8,396 bases of DNA from Bifidobacterium sp. Lineage in GTDB: Bacteria; Actinomycetota; Actinomycetes; Actinomycetales; Bifidobacteriaceae. The translations under genes were made by a program, and so were the position numbers. Shown here piece by piece: positions 1 through 8,396 of this stretch (within the stretch, counting starts at the first letter, position 1; each line of letters begins with the position of its first letter). The notes beneath the pieces are model-generated. The model was not told the origin of the DNA and ran no database searches. It was given only the letters and a program-made list of their open reading frames with translations. The stretch spans positions 1 through 8,396 of the forward strand of contig JAIJEI010000080.1 in assembly GCA_022739095.1 (NCBI GenBank), read 5' to 3'.

Positions 1-147
1 GACGTGGTAATGGTGATGGTCATGCGGCCATACTATTTTGGCCTCCCTACGAATCGAACCGGACACCGGCGGCCGCGATGCTCAGCTTTCTCTAAGCCTG
101 AGTGCTAGTGTTAGCAAGGTTGCAACCGTTATACGAAACGAGGAATC
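1..147. other. Upstream non-coding region and leader of the DUF3710 gene
   Basis: No gene can be supported here. On the + strand all three frames are closed early (stops at 8-10, 93-95 and 106-108), and the short tails they would encode are not recognisable as the end of a known protein such as dUTPase. The left edge carries three tandem TGGTVA hexamers (5-22). On the minus strand these would encode the start of a Thr/Ile-alternating peptide from an ATG at 23-21, with a TAGTAT box six bases upstream, so a divergent leaderless gene is conceivable. Only about seven codons are visible, which is too few to call. Two small hairpins (81-102 and 103-116) precede the ribosome binding site GAGG at 140-143. 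The box TATACG at 130-135 could be a weak -10, but no good -35 element accompanies it. Confidence 0.5.
81..102 (+). terminator. Small bulged hairpin without T-tract (possible terminator or leader structure)
   Basis: CTCAG (81-85) plus CTT (86-88) pair with AAG (94-96) and CTGAG (98-102) around a TCTCT loop, with one bulged C at 97. That gives eight base pairs. There is no run of T after it, so it is not a canonical intrinsic terminator. A second five-pair hairpin, TGCTA/TAGCA with loop GTGT, follows immediately at 103-116. The pair may end an upstream transcript or form the structured 5' leader of the DUF3710 gene; the sequence alone does not decide. Confidence 0.25.
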
Positions 148-1002
148 ATGGGACTGTTCGGATTCGGCAAGAAGAAGGACAAGAAGGAAACCGAGCCGGC
201 CGTTGAACCTGTCGATGAAGACAAGGTGGCCGCCGAGGCCGCAAACGCCGCAGCAAAGGCGGAAAGCGCTGAAACCGTATTGGCGGAACCATCCAGCGAA
301 TACGTGGGCCGTGGTGAGGAACGCGGTCCGTGGGATGTGAACGATGAAGAAGTGCCCGACTACGATGACTATCTGGATCTGGGTGCCTACTACCTGCCCT
401 TCCTCCAGGGCATCCAGCTGCGTATCAAGGCCAACCGCGCCACCCAGCAGGTGCTTGGTTCCACCATCACCTTCGGCTCCTCCAGCCTAGAGATCGAAGC
501 CTTTGCCGCACCCAAGACCCTGGGACTGTGGGATGACGTTCGCGGTGACCTGTTCGAAGCCAACAAGGCCGCTTCTGAAGTGGATGGTGTGTTCGGCACC
601 GAACTGAAGCTGCCGGTCAACGTCAAGGGCGGCAAGACCGTGAACACGCGCATCGTTGGTGTGGACGGCCCGCGCTGGATGCTGCGTGGCATCTTCTCCG
701 GCAAGGCTGCTATCGATCCGGACAGCCCGGAGACCGAGGCGCTGAACAAGTTCTTCGCCGGCATCGTCGTCGAGCGTGGCGAGGAGCCTTTGGCGCCGCG
801 CGATCTGATCCCGATGCATCCGCCGGTCGCCCCCGCTGAGCGTAAGGCTGCCAAGGCCGCCGCCGAAGCCGGCGAGGAGAACGGCAAGGAACACTTCAAG
901 GACATTCCGGACAACAAGCCGAAGGGTCCGCTGAGCCAGGACCAGCAGACCGAAGTGAAGACCACGCTGTCTCGCGGCCCGATGTTCTCCGAAGTTCGCT
1001 GA
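148..1002 (+). CDS. DUF3710 domain-containing protein
   Basis: Encodes 284 residues. After a Lys-rich N-terminus (MGLFGFGKKKDKK) and an Ala/Glu-rich low-complexity stretch (about 15-55) comes the conserved core. It runs from G60-P61-W62-D63-V64 through LDLGAYYLP (77-84), the FAAPKTLGLWDDVR segment (119-132), the FGTELKLPV strand (149-157) and VGVDGPRWMLRGIFSG (170-185) to VVERGEEPLAPRDLIPM (207-223). This motif order is the actinobacterial DUF3710 family signature; the family has no established biochemical role. There is no signal peptide or membrane segment, so it is probably cytosolic. The C-terminal tail (after 230) is again Ala/Lys/Glu-rich and probably disordered. The ATG at 148 is supported by GAGG at 140-143. 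It is the first gene of the apparent operon with the DUF3159 gene 15 nt downstream. In other actinobacteria this family sits beside dut; the gene upstream is not visible here. Confidence 0.9.
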   Translation: MGLFGFGKKKDKKETEPAVEPVDEDKVAAEAANAAAKAESAETVLAEPSSEYVGRGEERGPWDVNDEEVPDYDDYLDLGAYYLPFLQGIQLRIKANRATQQVLGSTITFGSSSLEIEAFAAPKTLGLWDDVRGDLFEANKAASEVDGVFGTELKLPVNVKGGKTVNTRIVGVDGPRWMLRGIFSGKAAIDPDSPETEALNKFFAGIVVERGEEPLAPRDLIPMHPPVAPAERKAAKAAAEAGEENGKEHFKDIPDNKPKGPLSQDQQTEVKTTLSRGPMFSEVR

Positions 1003-1017
1003 TCTATAGGAAGAGAC

Positions 1018-1797
1018 TTGGCAGACAACAAACGCACCGGCCTGTCCGCTCTAGCCGACGCCGGCAATGAAGGTGAGGATTTCTCCGTCATCGATGCCAT
1101 CGGCGGCCCGCGCGGCGTCATCGAATCCATGCTGCCCGGCGTGGTATTCGTCGTACTGTTCGTGGCCACGAGCAACCTGAATCTCACCATTGCGGTTTCG
1201 GCCGTGCTGGCGGTATTGCAGGTTATTGTGCGACTGATTCAGCGTCAGTCGGTAATGGGCGCGGTCTCTGGTCTGGTGGCGGTAGGCATCTGCCTGATTT
1301 GGGCATGGCAGACTCATGAGGCCCGCAATTACTACATCTTCGGATTCATTACCAATGCCGGCTATGCCGCGTTGCTCGCCGTGTCGCTGATTGCGCGCGT
1401 GCCCGGACTGGGTTTGGCCGTCGAATTCATTCGTAGCCTGCCCACCGAGCATTTCAAGGCATGGTTCCATGACTGGATGGACGACAAGGCCCTCAAACGC
1501 GCCTATATGATTGTCACCGGCCTGTGGGTCGGTCTGTTCCTGCTGCGGCTGGTGGTGCAGGTGCCGCTGTATCTGACCAACCATGTGGCTGCACTCGGCG
1601 TGACCCGCCTGCTCATGGGCATTCCGTTCTGGGCATTGGCGATTTGGGTGAGTTACCTCATTATTGCCACGCCGATGCACCGGCATAAGGTCGCGGCTAA
1701 GAAGACACAGGCTGAAGTCGCTGTTGATGCCGAATCCGAGGCAAACAATGCCGAACTCGAACCGAGCGCAACCGGAAAGGACGATGATGCAAGCTGA
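1018..1797 (+). CDS. DUF3159 family integral membrane protein (TTG start)
   Basis: Encodes 259 residues. The start is TTG at 1018-1020, preceded by AGGAAGAG (1008-1015). There is no in-frame ATG nearby, and the peptide MADNKRTGLSALA before the conserved motif is typical of the family. The hallmark is GGPRGVIESMLPG (29-41), followed by about six hydrophobic segments near 41-55, 56-72, 81-98, 106-126, 161-181 and 196-218. Other family-like stretches are MGAVSGLVAVGICL (80-93), KRAYMIVTGLWVGLFLLRLVVQVPLYL (160-186) and LLMGIPFWAL (198-207). The C-terminal 40 residues are hydrophilic and Glu/Ala-rich, probably cytoplasmic. No transport or catalytic motif is visible and the function of DUF3159 proteins is unknown. 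It is co-directional with the DUF3710 gene and overlaps the start of the RNA methyltransferase gene, which implies transcription as a unit and possibly translational coupling. Confidence 0.9.
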   Translation: MADNKRTGLSALADAGNEGEDFSVIDAIGGPRGVIESMLPGVVFVVLFVATSNLNLTIAVSAVLAVLQVIVRLIQRQSVMGAVSGLVAVGICLIWAWQTHEARNYYIFGFITNAGYAALLAVSLIARVPGLGLAVEFIRSLPTEHFKAWFHDWMDDKALKRAYMIVTGLWVGLFLLRLVVQVPLYLTNHVAALGVTRLLMGIPFWALAIWVSYLIIATPMHRHKVAAKKTQAEVAVDAESEANNAELEPSATGKDDDAS

Positions 1798-3055
1798 AGT
1801 TCGCATCGAACGATACGCCGACCAAGGCCGCTGCGTGGCCCATATCGACGGTCGTGTGGTGTTCGTCCGCTTCGCCTTGCCCGACGAACTCGTGCGAGTC
1901 GAACTTGACGAGCCCCACGACCGGGACGACCGGTTCTGGACCGGCGAAGTCGTCGAGGTTCTCGAACCATCCGAAGACCGAGTCACCCCGGCATGGCCAC
2001 TTGCCGGTCCCTTGGCGATGGGCGGGGGAGTGGGCGGTGCGGACCTCGTGCACGTCTCTTTGCCCGGCCAGCTCAAGTGGAAGGCCATCACCGTCTCCGA
2101 ACAGATGAGCCGACTCGGCCATATCGACGTGGCCGTTCCCATCGAGCGTATGCCCGGCGACAAGGAAGCCGGCGGCCTCAATTGGCGTACCCGCATCGAA
2201 ATGATTGCCGACGACAACGGCATGCCATCCATGCGCCGGCGCGGCACACACAACCGCGTGGCCATCGACACCATGCCGCTTGCCACGCGCACGCTGCTGG
2301 ACGTCGCCAAGCGCGAACACGTGTGGGAAGGCGGCTTTGAACCCGGCTCCCAGATTCGTCTTTCCGTGCCCGAACCGCGCGGCGAGATCGCCGATACCGC
2401 GGCGGCAGATGACAATTACGCCGTACTTGTGGACGGCGAACTGCGCGCCGGCTCCCAGCTGCTCACCGAACAGGTGACCATCAACGGCACGACCTTCGAC
2501 TATCAGGTTGACGCCAACGGTTTCTGGCAAGTGCATCGCCAAGCGCCGATCGCCCTCAGTACGCACGTGATCAACCTGGTCAACGGGCAGCTGCAGTCAG
2601 CGGCGGACGCCGTAATCTGGGATCTGTATTCCGGTTCCGGCCTATTCACCCTGCCGCTGGCCACAATGACCGGTGAACGCACCCGCATGCTCAGCGTTGA
2701 AGGCGCGCGTGTGGCCGTCAAAAACGCTCAGCGCAACCTGCGCGCCATGAACCTGAACGACGTGGACGCCCGCGCGGGTGACGTTTCGCGCACGCTGGAC
2801 CATGTGCCGGCGCATCTGGCCAAACCGAATGTCGTAGTGCTTGATCCGCCGCGTGCCGGTGCTCGTGCCAAGGTCTGCCGTCAGATTGCCGCGGCCGGCG
2901 CATCCAGCGTGATCTACATCGCCTGTGATCCCACCAGCCTCGCACGCGACACTGCGACACTCATCGGCGAAGGCTATGCACTCAAAGACATCCGTGCCTT
3001 CGACATCTACCCGATGACCCACCATGTTGAGACGGTGGCCCTGTTTACCCGCTGA
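1784..3055 (+). CDS. Class I SAM-dependent RNA uracil-5 methyltransferase (TrmA/RlmCD family, COG2265)
   Basis: About 423 residues. It would transfer methyl from SAM to C5 of a uridine in tRNA or 23S rRNA; the target cannot be read from sequence. An N-terminal TRAM-like beta domain (about 1-55, with GRCVAHIDGRVVFVRFALPDE) is followed by a central RNA-binding region. Next come FWQVHRQAP (Q at 249), the SAM-binding loop DLYSGSGLF from D280 and DPPRAG from D354. The catalytic nucleophile Cys381 lies in YIACDPTSLARD, and the general base Glu416 in MTHHVETV, equivalent to TrmA C324 and E358. Only three Cys occur (in GRCVA, KVCRQ and IACDP), so the 4Fe-4S cluster of RlmD is absent. Start: tandem ATGs at 1784 and 1787 follow GGAAAGG (1774-1780). 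I use 1784, though 1787 has the better spacing from AGG. The frame stays open upstream to 1664, but that extension is Arg/Pro-rich, lies inside the DUF3159 gene and has no family resemblance. The gene overlaps the DUF3159 stop by 14 nt. Confidence 0.9.
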   Translation: MMQAEVRIERYADQGRCVAHIDGRVVFVRFALPDELVRVELDEPHDRDDRFWTGEVVEVLEPSEDRVTPAWPLAGPLAMGGGVGGADLVHVSLPGQLKWKAITVSEQMSRLGHIDVAVPIERMPGDKEAGGLNWRTRIEMIADDNGMPSMRRRGTHNRVAIDTMPLATRTLLDVAKREHVWEGGFEPGSQIRLSVPEPRGEIADTAAADDNYAVLVDGELRAGSQLLTEQVTINGTTFDYQVDANGFWQVHRQAPIALSTHVINLVNGQLQSAADAVIWDLYSGSGLFTLPLATMTGERTRMLSVEGARVAVKNAQRNLRAMNLNDVDARAGDVSRTLDHVPAHLAKPNVVVLDPPRAGARAKVCRQIAAAGASSVIYIACDPTSLARDTATLIGEGYALKDIRAFDIYPMTHHVETVALFTR

Positions 3056-3066
3056 CAGGTGAGCAT

Positions 3067-3762
3067 ATGACACGACGAATTCTCGGATTGCTGGCCTGCA
3101 TGGCGGCTGTGTTGTCCCTGGCTGCCTGCACGCCGGCCGGTAGGGCGGTCGGCGATACCCAAGACAGCATGCCGGAAGTCGCCCACGATTCCACGCATCC
3201 CACGGATGTCACAGTCGGCTTCGTGGGGTCGACTGACACCGCCGCAGACAAGTCCGCCATCAATGCGCTGTCTGATGACAAACTCAATGTGTACTACGCA
3301 TCGCTCGAAACATCCGCAAGCTCGGCAAACGCAACTGATGATGTATCCGGTGAAACCGAATCTTCTGACACCGGCAATACCAACGAAAACAGTGCCGATA
3401 GCGCGGATGCTCGTACTGGCGTCGACAAGAATGCGGCCACTGCACAGCAGGGTGTTGCCGATTTCGTGGCCCGCGCGGTCAAGATCGTGATTATCAGCGG
3501 CATCGACGTTACCGACGCCAACCGGGAGAGCTGGAACCAGACGTTGACCAATGCGCGTGAAGCCGGTATCCCAGTCGCTCTCATTGATCCAAAGCATGCG
3601 CCCAAAGATGAACTGCTGTACGCCGTCATCCTCCACCTCAACACCAACAGTGCCGATTCTGGCGACACTGCCGATACCAAGCCAATGACTATTACTGATG
3701 CCGTGCTCACCATCACGCGCGACGAACCCCACGAACGCGAGATCAAAGTCACCGTCTCCTGA
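3067..3762 (+). CDS. Small lipoprotein resembling part of a type 1 periplasmic (sugar) binding protein
   Basis: Encodes 231 residues. MTRR plus a hydrophobic core leads to the lipobox L18-A19-A20-C21, so the mature protein should be lipid-anchored at Cys21 on the outer membrane face. Two segments resemble the N-terminal lobe of ribose/galactose-type binding proteins: VTVGFVGSTDTAADKSAINAL (from about 48) and IVIISGIDVTDANRESW (140-156) followed by NAREAGIPVALID (about 162-173). In that family the second pattern is the usual site-of-substrate phrase before the A-(x)-GIPV-(x)-D strand. Between them lies a Ser/Asp/Asn/Thr-rich insert (about 80-120), and the protein ends about 60 residues after GIPVALID, far short of the roughly 300+ residues of a working binding protein. 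No ABC permease or ATPase gene is nearby. ATG at 3067 is preceded by AGGTGAG (3057-3063), 11 nt after the methyltransferase stop, suggesting co-transcription. Lipoprotein status is secure; the binding-protein relationship is an inference from motif order and ligand binding is doubtful. Confidence 0.8.
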   Translation: MTRRILGLLACMAAVLSLAACTPAGRAVGDTQDSMPEVAHDSTHPTDVTVGFVGSTDTAADKSAINALSDDKLNVYYASLETSASSANATDDVSGETESSDTGNTNENSADSADARTGVDKNAATAQQGVADFVARAVKIVIISGIDVTDANRESWNQTLTNAREAGIPVALIDPKHAPKDELLYAVILHLNTNSADSGDTADTKPMTITDAVLTITRDEPHEREIKVTVS

Positions 3763-3849
3763 GCCGAATCAGGCCCTTGAAGCTGAGAAAGCACCCTGAA
3801 TCACCCGGGCTTAGTGGATTGCGAAACAAGACACGGTAGACTGGAGAAT
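3763..3849 (+). promoter_or_regulatory. Spacer with putative -10 element (TAGACT) for the P-type ATPase gene
   Basis: TAGACT at 3837-3842 fits the actinobacterial TAnnnT -10 consensus and lies exactly seven bases before the ATG at 3850. That is the spacing that would place the transcription start on the initiation codon and give a leaderless mRNA. A purine stretch GGAGA (3843-3847) sits between them, so it could instead be a closely spaced Shine-Dalgarno (3 nt from GGAG to ATG) on a longer transcript. TTGCGA (3819-3824) is only 12 nt from the -10, too close for a normal -35. Upstream, TCAGG (3769-3773) can pair with CCTGA (3795-3799) and GGCCC with GGGCT, but with large loops and no T-tract, so a terminator after the lipoprotein gene is not convincing. 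Confidence 0.35.
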
Positions 3850-6375
<2,526 letters not shown>

Positions 6376-6492
6376 TAGCGGCGAATTGTCTCACACTTCA
6401 AGCCGACACGCCAGAGCCAAAGTAACGTACCCGTACCATTTGTAGCGGATAATCAACGGCATCATAAGCCGATTCATGATTTCGGAGGAAGC
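6376..6492 (+). promoter_or_regulatory. Intergenic region upstream of aconitase: putative promoter, hairpin and strong RBS
   Basis: This 117-nt gap should hold the acnA promoter. The best -10 candidate is GATAAT (6448-6453), with TG at 6441-6442 further upstream, but no good -35 hexamer lies 16-18 nt before it. Two GTAC tetramers separated by CC (6427-6436) form a short inverted repeat just upstream of the -10 candidate, which is a plausible regulator site but unassigned. CGGC (6457-6460) and GCCG (6468-6471) make a four-pair hairpin with a 7-nt loop in the leader. The ribosome binding site GGAGGAA (6484-6490) is the strongest in the window, four bases (from GGAGG) before the ATG at 6493. After the ATPase stop, CGGC (6379-6382) could pair with a downstream GCCG only over a long loop, so I see no intrinsic terminator. 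Confidence 0.45.
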
Positions 6493-8396
6493 ATGTCCTT
6501 ACGCGACGACCAGCTGGCGACCTTGAAGGCAGCCGGCAAGGACTTCGATTACTACAACATCGCCAACCTCGACGGCATCGATCATCTGCCGTACTCGCTG
6601 AAGGTACTGGTCGAGAATCTGGTACGTAACATCGACGGTGCCAACATCACCGACGAGCACGTCAAGACCCTGCTCGACTGGGATCCGAACGCCGAACCCA
6701 GCCACGAGATCCAGTTCACGCCGTCCCGCGTGATCATGCAGGACTTCACCGGCGTGCCCTGCATCGTGGACCTCGCCACCATGCGTGACGCGGTCAAGGA
6801 CCTCGGCGGCGACCCGGAGGTCATCAACCCGCAGGTCCAGTCCGATATGATCATCGACCACTCTGTGCAGATCGACAAGTACGGCATCGCCGACGCGGTC
6901 CAGCAGAACATGGACATCGAATACCAGCGCAACGGTGAACGCTACCAGTTCCTGCGCTGGGGTCAGCAGGCATTCAAGAACTTCCGCGTGGTGCCACCGG
7001 GAACCGGCATTATCCACCAGGTCAACATCGAGTACTTGGCCAAGGTGGTCATGAGCAAGGCCGAGGCCAACGGCAACACGCTCGCCTACCTCGACTCCTG
7101 CGTGGGCACCGACTCGCACACCACCACCGAAAACGGTCTGGGCGTGCTCGGCTGGGGCGTCGGCGGCATTGAAGCCGAGGCCGCCATGCTCGGCCAGCCG
7201 ATCTCCATGCTCGTGCCGCGCGTGGTCGGCTTCAAGCTCACCGGCTCCATCCCGGAGGGCGTTACCGCCACCGACGTGGTCCTGACCATCACCGACATGC
7301 TCCGCAAGCACGGCGTGGTCGGTAAGTTCGTGGAATTCTACGGCGAAGGCATCGCCTCCGTGCCGCTGGCCAACCGCGCCACCATCGGCAACATGGGCCC
7401 CGAGTTCGGCTCCACCTGCGGCATCTTCCCGATCGACAACGTCACGCTCGACTACCTGCGCCTGACCGGCCGCTCCGAAGAGCAGGTCGCGCTGGTCGAA
7501 GCCTACGCCAAGGCCAACAAGCTGTGGGGCGACGCCTCCGACCCGGATTACGTGGAACCGCAGTACTCCGAATACGAGGAACTCGACCTCGGTACTGTGG
7601 TGCCGTCCATCGCTGGCCCGAAGCGCCCGCAGGACCGCATTCTGCTCTCCGAAGCCAAGGAGATGTTCGAGAAGACCGCTCCCGCCTACGAGACCGAGAA
7701 GACCGTCAAGGATCCGGTGACCGTGTCCACCGACTTCCGCGGCGATTTCGACATCGAAAACGGCGACGTGGCCATCGCCTCGATCACCTCCTGCACCAAC
7801 ACTTCCAACCCGTCCGTGATGATCGCCGCCGGCCTGATCGCCCGCAACGCACATGCCAAGGGCCTTAAGCCCAAGCCTTGGGTCAAGACCTCGCTGGCCC
7901 CCGGCTCGCAGGTCGTGGCCGACTATCTGAAGGCCGCCGGTCTGCAGGACGACCTCGATGCACTCGGCTACCAGCTCGTCGGCTTCGGCTGCGCCACTTG
8001 CATCGGCAACTCCGGCCCGCTGCTGCCCGAGATTTCCGAGGCGATCAACGCCAACGACCTGACCGTCACCGCCGTGCTCTCTGGCAACCGCAACTTCGAA
8101 GGCCGCATCAGCCCAGACGTCAAGATGAACTATCTGGCCTCCCCGCCGCTGGTCATCGCCTACGCGCTCGCCGGCACGATGGGCTTCGACTTCGAAACCC
8201 AACCGCTCGGCACCGACGCGGACGGCAATGACGTGTACTTGAAGGATATCTGGCCCACCAACTCCGAGGTGGCTGCCGTGGTCGACGGCACCGTGAGCCG
8301 CGAGATGTTCCTCAAGGACTACGCCTCCGTGTTCGACGGCGACCACCGCTGGAAGGGCCTCGACGTGCCGGAAGGCGAGCTGTTCGCGTGGAACGA
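6493..8396 (+). CDS. acnA: Aconitate hydratase A, IRP/AcnA type (3' end outside window)
   Basis: 634 complete codons of an enzyme usually near 900 residues; the C-terminal swivel domain is cut by the window edge, not by mutation. It catalyses citrate to isocitrate via cis-aconitate with a cytosolic 4Fe-4S enzyme. Cluster ligands are visible as Cys434 (in TSCTNTSNP) and Cys500 and Cys503 (in GFGCATCIGNSG), spacing C-x65-C-x2-C as in AcnA/IRP1. Other signatures: LPYSLKVLVENLVRN, FTPSRVIMQDFTGVP, IIDHSVQID, VGTDSHTTTENGLGVLGWGVGG, MGPEFGSTCGIFPID, GPKRPQDRI and NRNFEGR (532-538). Codon use is strongly biased to C-ending codons, consistent with high expression, and the RBS is strong. Bifidobacteria lack a full TCA cycle; citrate synthase, aconitase and isocitrate dehydrogenase are understood to supply 2-oxoglutarate for glutamate, so this is likely anabolic. 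It follows the ATPase gene co-directionally but has its own 117-nt upstream region. No damaging change is seen in the visible part. Confidence 0.97.
   Translation, partial: MSLRDDQLATLKAAGKDFDYYNIANLDGIDHLPYSLKVLVENLVRNIDGANITDEHVKTLLDWDPNAEPSHEIQFTPSRVIMQDFTGVPCIVDLATMRDAVKDLGGDPEVINPQVQSDMIIDHSVQIDKYGIADAVQQNMDIEYQRNGERYQFLRWGQQAFKNFRVVPPGTGIIHQVNIEYLAKVVMSKAEANGNTLAYLDSCVGTDSHTTTENGLGVLGWGVGGIEAEAAMLGQPISMLVPRVVGFKLTGSIPEGVTATDVVLTITDMLRKHGVVGKFVEFYGEGIASVPLANRATIGNMGPEFGSTCGIFPIDNVTLDYLRLTGRSEEQVALVEAYAKANKLWGDASDPDYVEPQYSEYEELDLGTVVPSIAGPKRPQDRILLSEAKEMFEKTAPAYETEKTVKDPVTVSTDFRGDFDIENGDVAIASITSCTNTSNPSVMIAAGLIARNAHAKGLKPKPWVKTSLAPGSQVVADYLKAAGLQDDLDALGYQLVGFGCATCIGNSGPLLPEISEAINANDLTVTAVLSGNRNFEGRISPDVKMNYLASPPLVIAYALAGTMGFDFETQPLGTDADGNDVYLKDIWPTNSEVAAVVDGTVSREMFLKDYASVFDGDHRWKGLDVPEGELFAWN

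Noticed and set aside
50..62. tRNA T-arm-like GGTTCGATTC on the minus strand
   Set aside because: The five bases on each side do not pair as a T-stem, and no acceptor, D or anticodon arms can be drawn around it.
1664..1783. Longer N-terminus for the methyltransferase from ATG 1664
   Set aside because: The extra 40 residues are Arg/Pro-rich, lie inside the DUF3159 gene in another frame and have no TRAM or family resemblance. A Shine-Dalgarno is present before 1784/1787.
1051..2415. Open frame of about 454 codons on the minus strand across the DUF3159 and methyltransferase genes
   Set aside because: It spans two well-supported + strand genes, has a low-complexity composition and shows no recognisable domain.
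3814..3849. GTG start at 3814 for the ATPase
   Set aside because: It adds 12 residues with no conservation expected and has no good ribosome binding site. ATG 3850 has a purine stretch or a leaderless -10 placed correctly.
6438..6456. Resemblance of the acnA upstream region to a lac operator (TTGTAGCGGATAATCAA)
   Set aside because: One base of the operator spacing is missing, the dyad symmetry is poor, and no LacI-type gene is nearby. It is most likely chance similarity around a -10 box.
6499..8346. Long open frame of about 615 codons on the minus strand opposite aconitase
   Set aside because: It is the complement of a strongly C/G-ending codon gene, which suppresses stops on the opposite strand. 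The peptide is His/Val/Gly/Asp-rich with no family resemblance, while the + strand protein matches AcnA throughout.

Overview
The window is a G+C-rich actinobacterial chromosome segment. It most likely comes from a Bifidobacterium of the longum/breve group. This rests on the DUF3710 + DUF3159 gene pair, the codon use, the CtpE-type P-type ATPase, the IRP/AcnA-type aconitase and a palindromic repeat of a kind I associate with bifidobacteria. The species call is recognition from memory, not a database match. All six supported genes are on the + strand, and the last one (aconitase) runs off the right edge.

Layout. Positions 1-147 hold no gene I can support: a short tandem hexamer repeat, two small hairpins and the leader of the first gene. 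Positions 148-3762 form a tightly packed block of four genes that is probably one transcript. They encode a DUF3710 protein, a DUF3159 membrane protein with a TTG start, a TrmA/RlmCD-type tRNA/rRNA uracil-5 methyltransferase whose start overlaps the previous stop, and a small lipoprotein resembling part of a sugar-binding (PBP type 1) protein. Gaps inside the block are 15, -14 and 11 nt. After an 87-nt spacer comes a large cation P-type ATPase (3850-6375). A 117-nt spacer then leads to acnA (6493 to the edge).

Function. The first three genes look like a condensed version of the actinobacterial neighbourhood dut / DUF3710 / OB-fold / DUF3159 / trk / TrmA-like. The OB-fold and potassium-uptake genes are missing between the retained members. 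The methyltransferase modifies structural RNA. The lipoprotein would sit on the outer face of the membrane, and the ATPase moves a cation, possibly Ca2+ by analogy with CtpE. Aconitase serves the oxidative half-TCA branch (citrate to isocitrate) that bifidobacteria use to make 2-oxoglutarate and glutamate.

Most notable observation: a three-part palindromic repeat (5170-5216) lies in frame inside the P-type ATPase gene and is translated as an Arg-rich insertion in the cytoplasmic part of the pump. The surrounding few hundred bases also use different codons from the rest of the gene. I see no CRISPR array, transposase, integrase, tRNA or rRNA, and no classical Rho-independent terminator with a T-tract. 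Apart from the repeat, the window reads as ordinary core chromosome.
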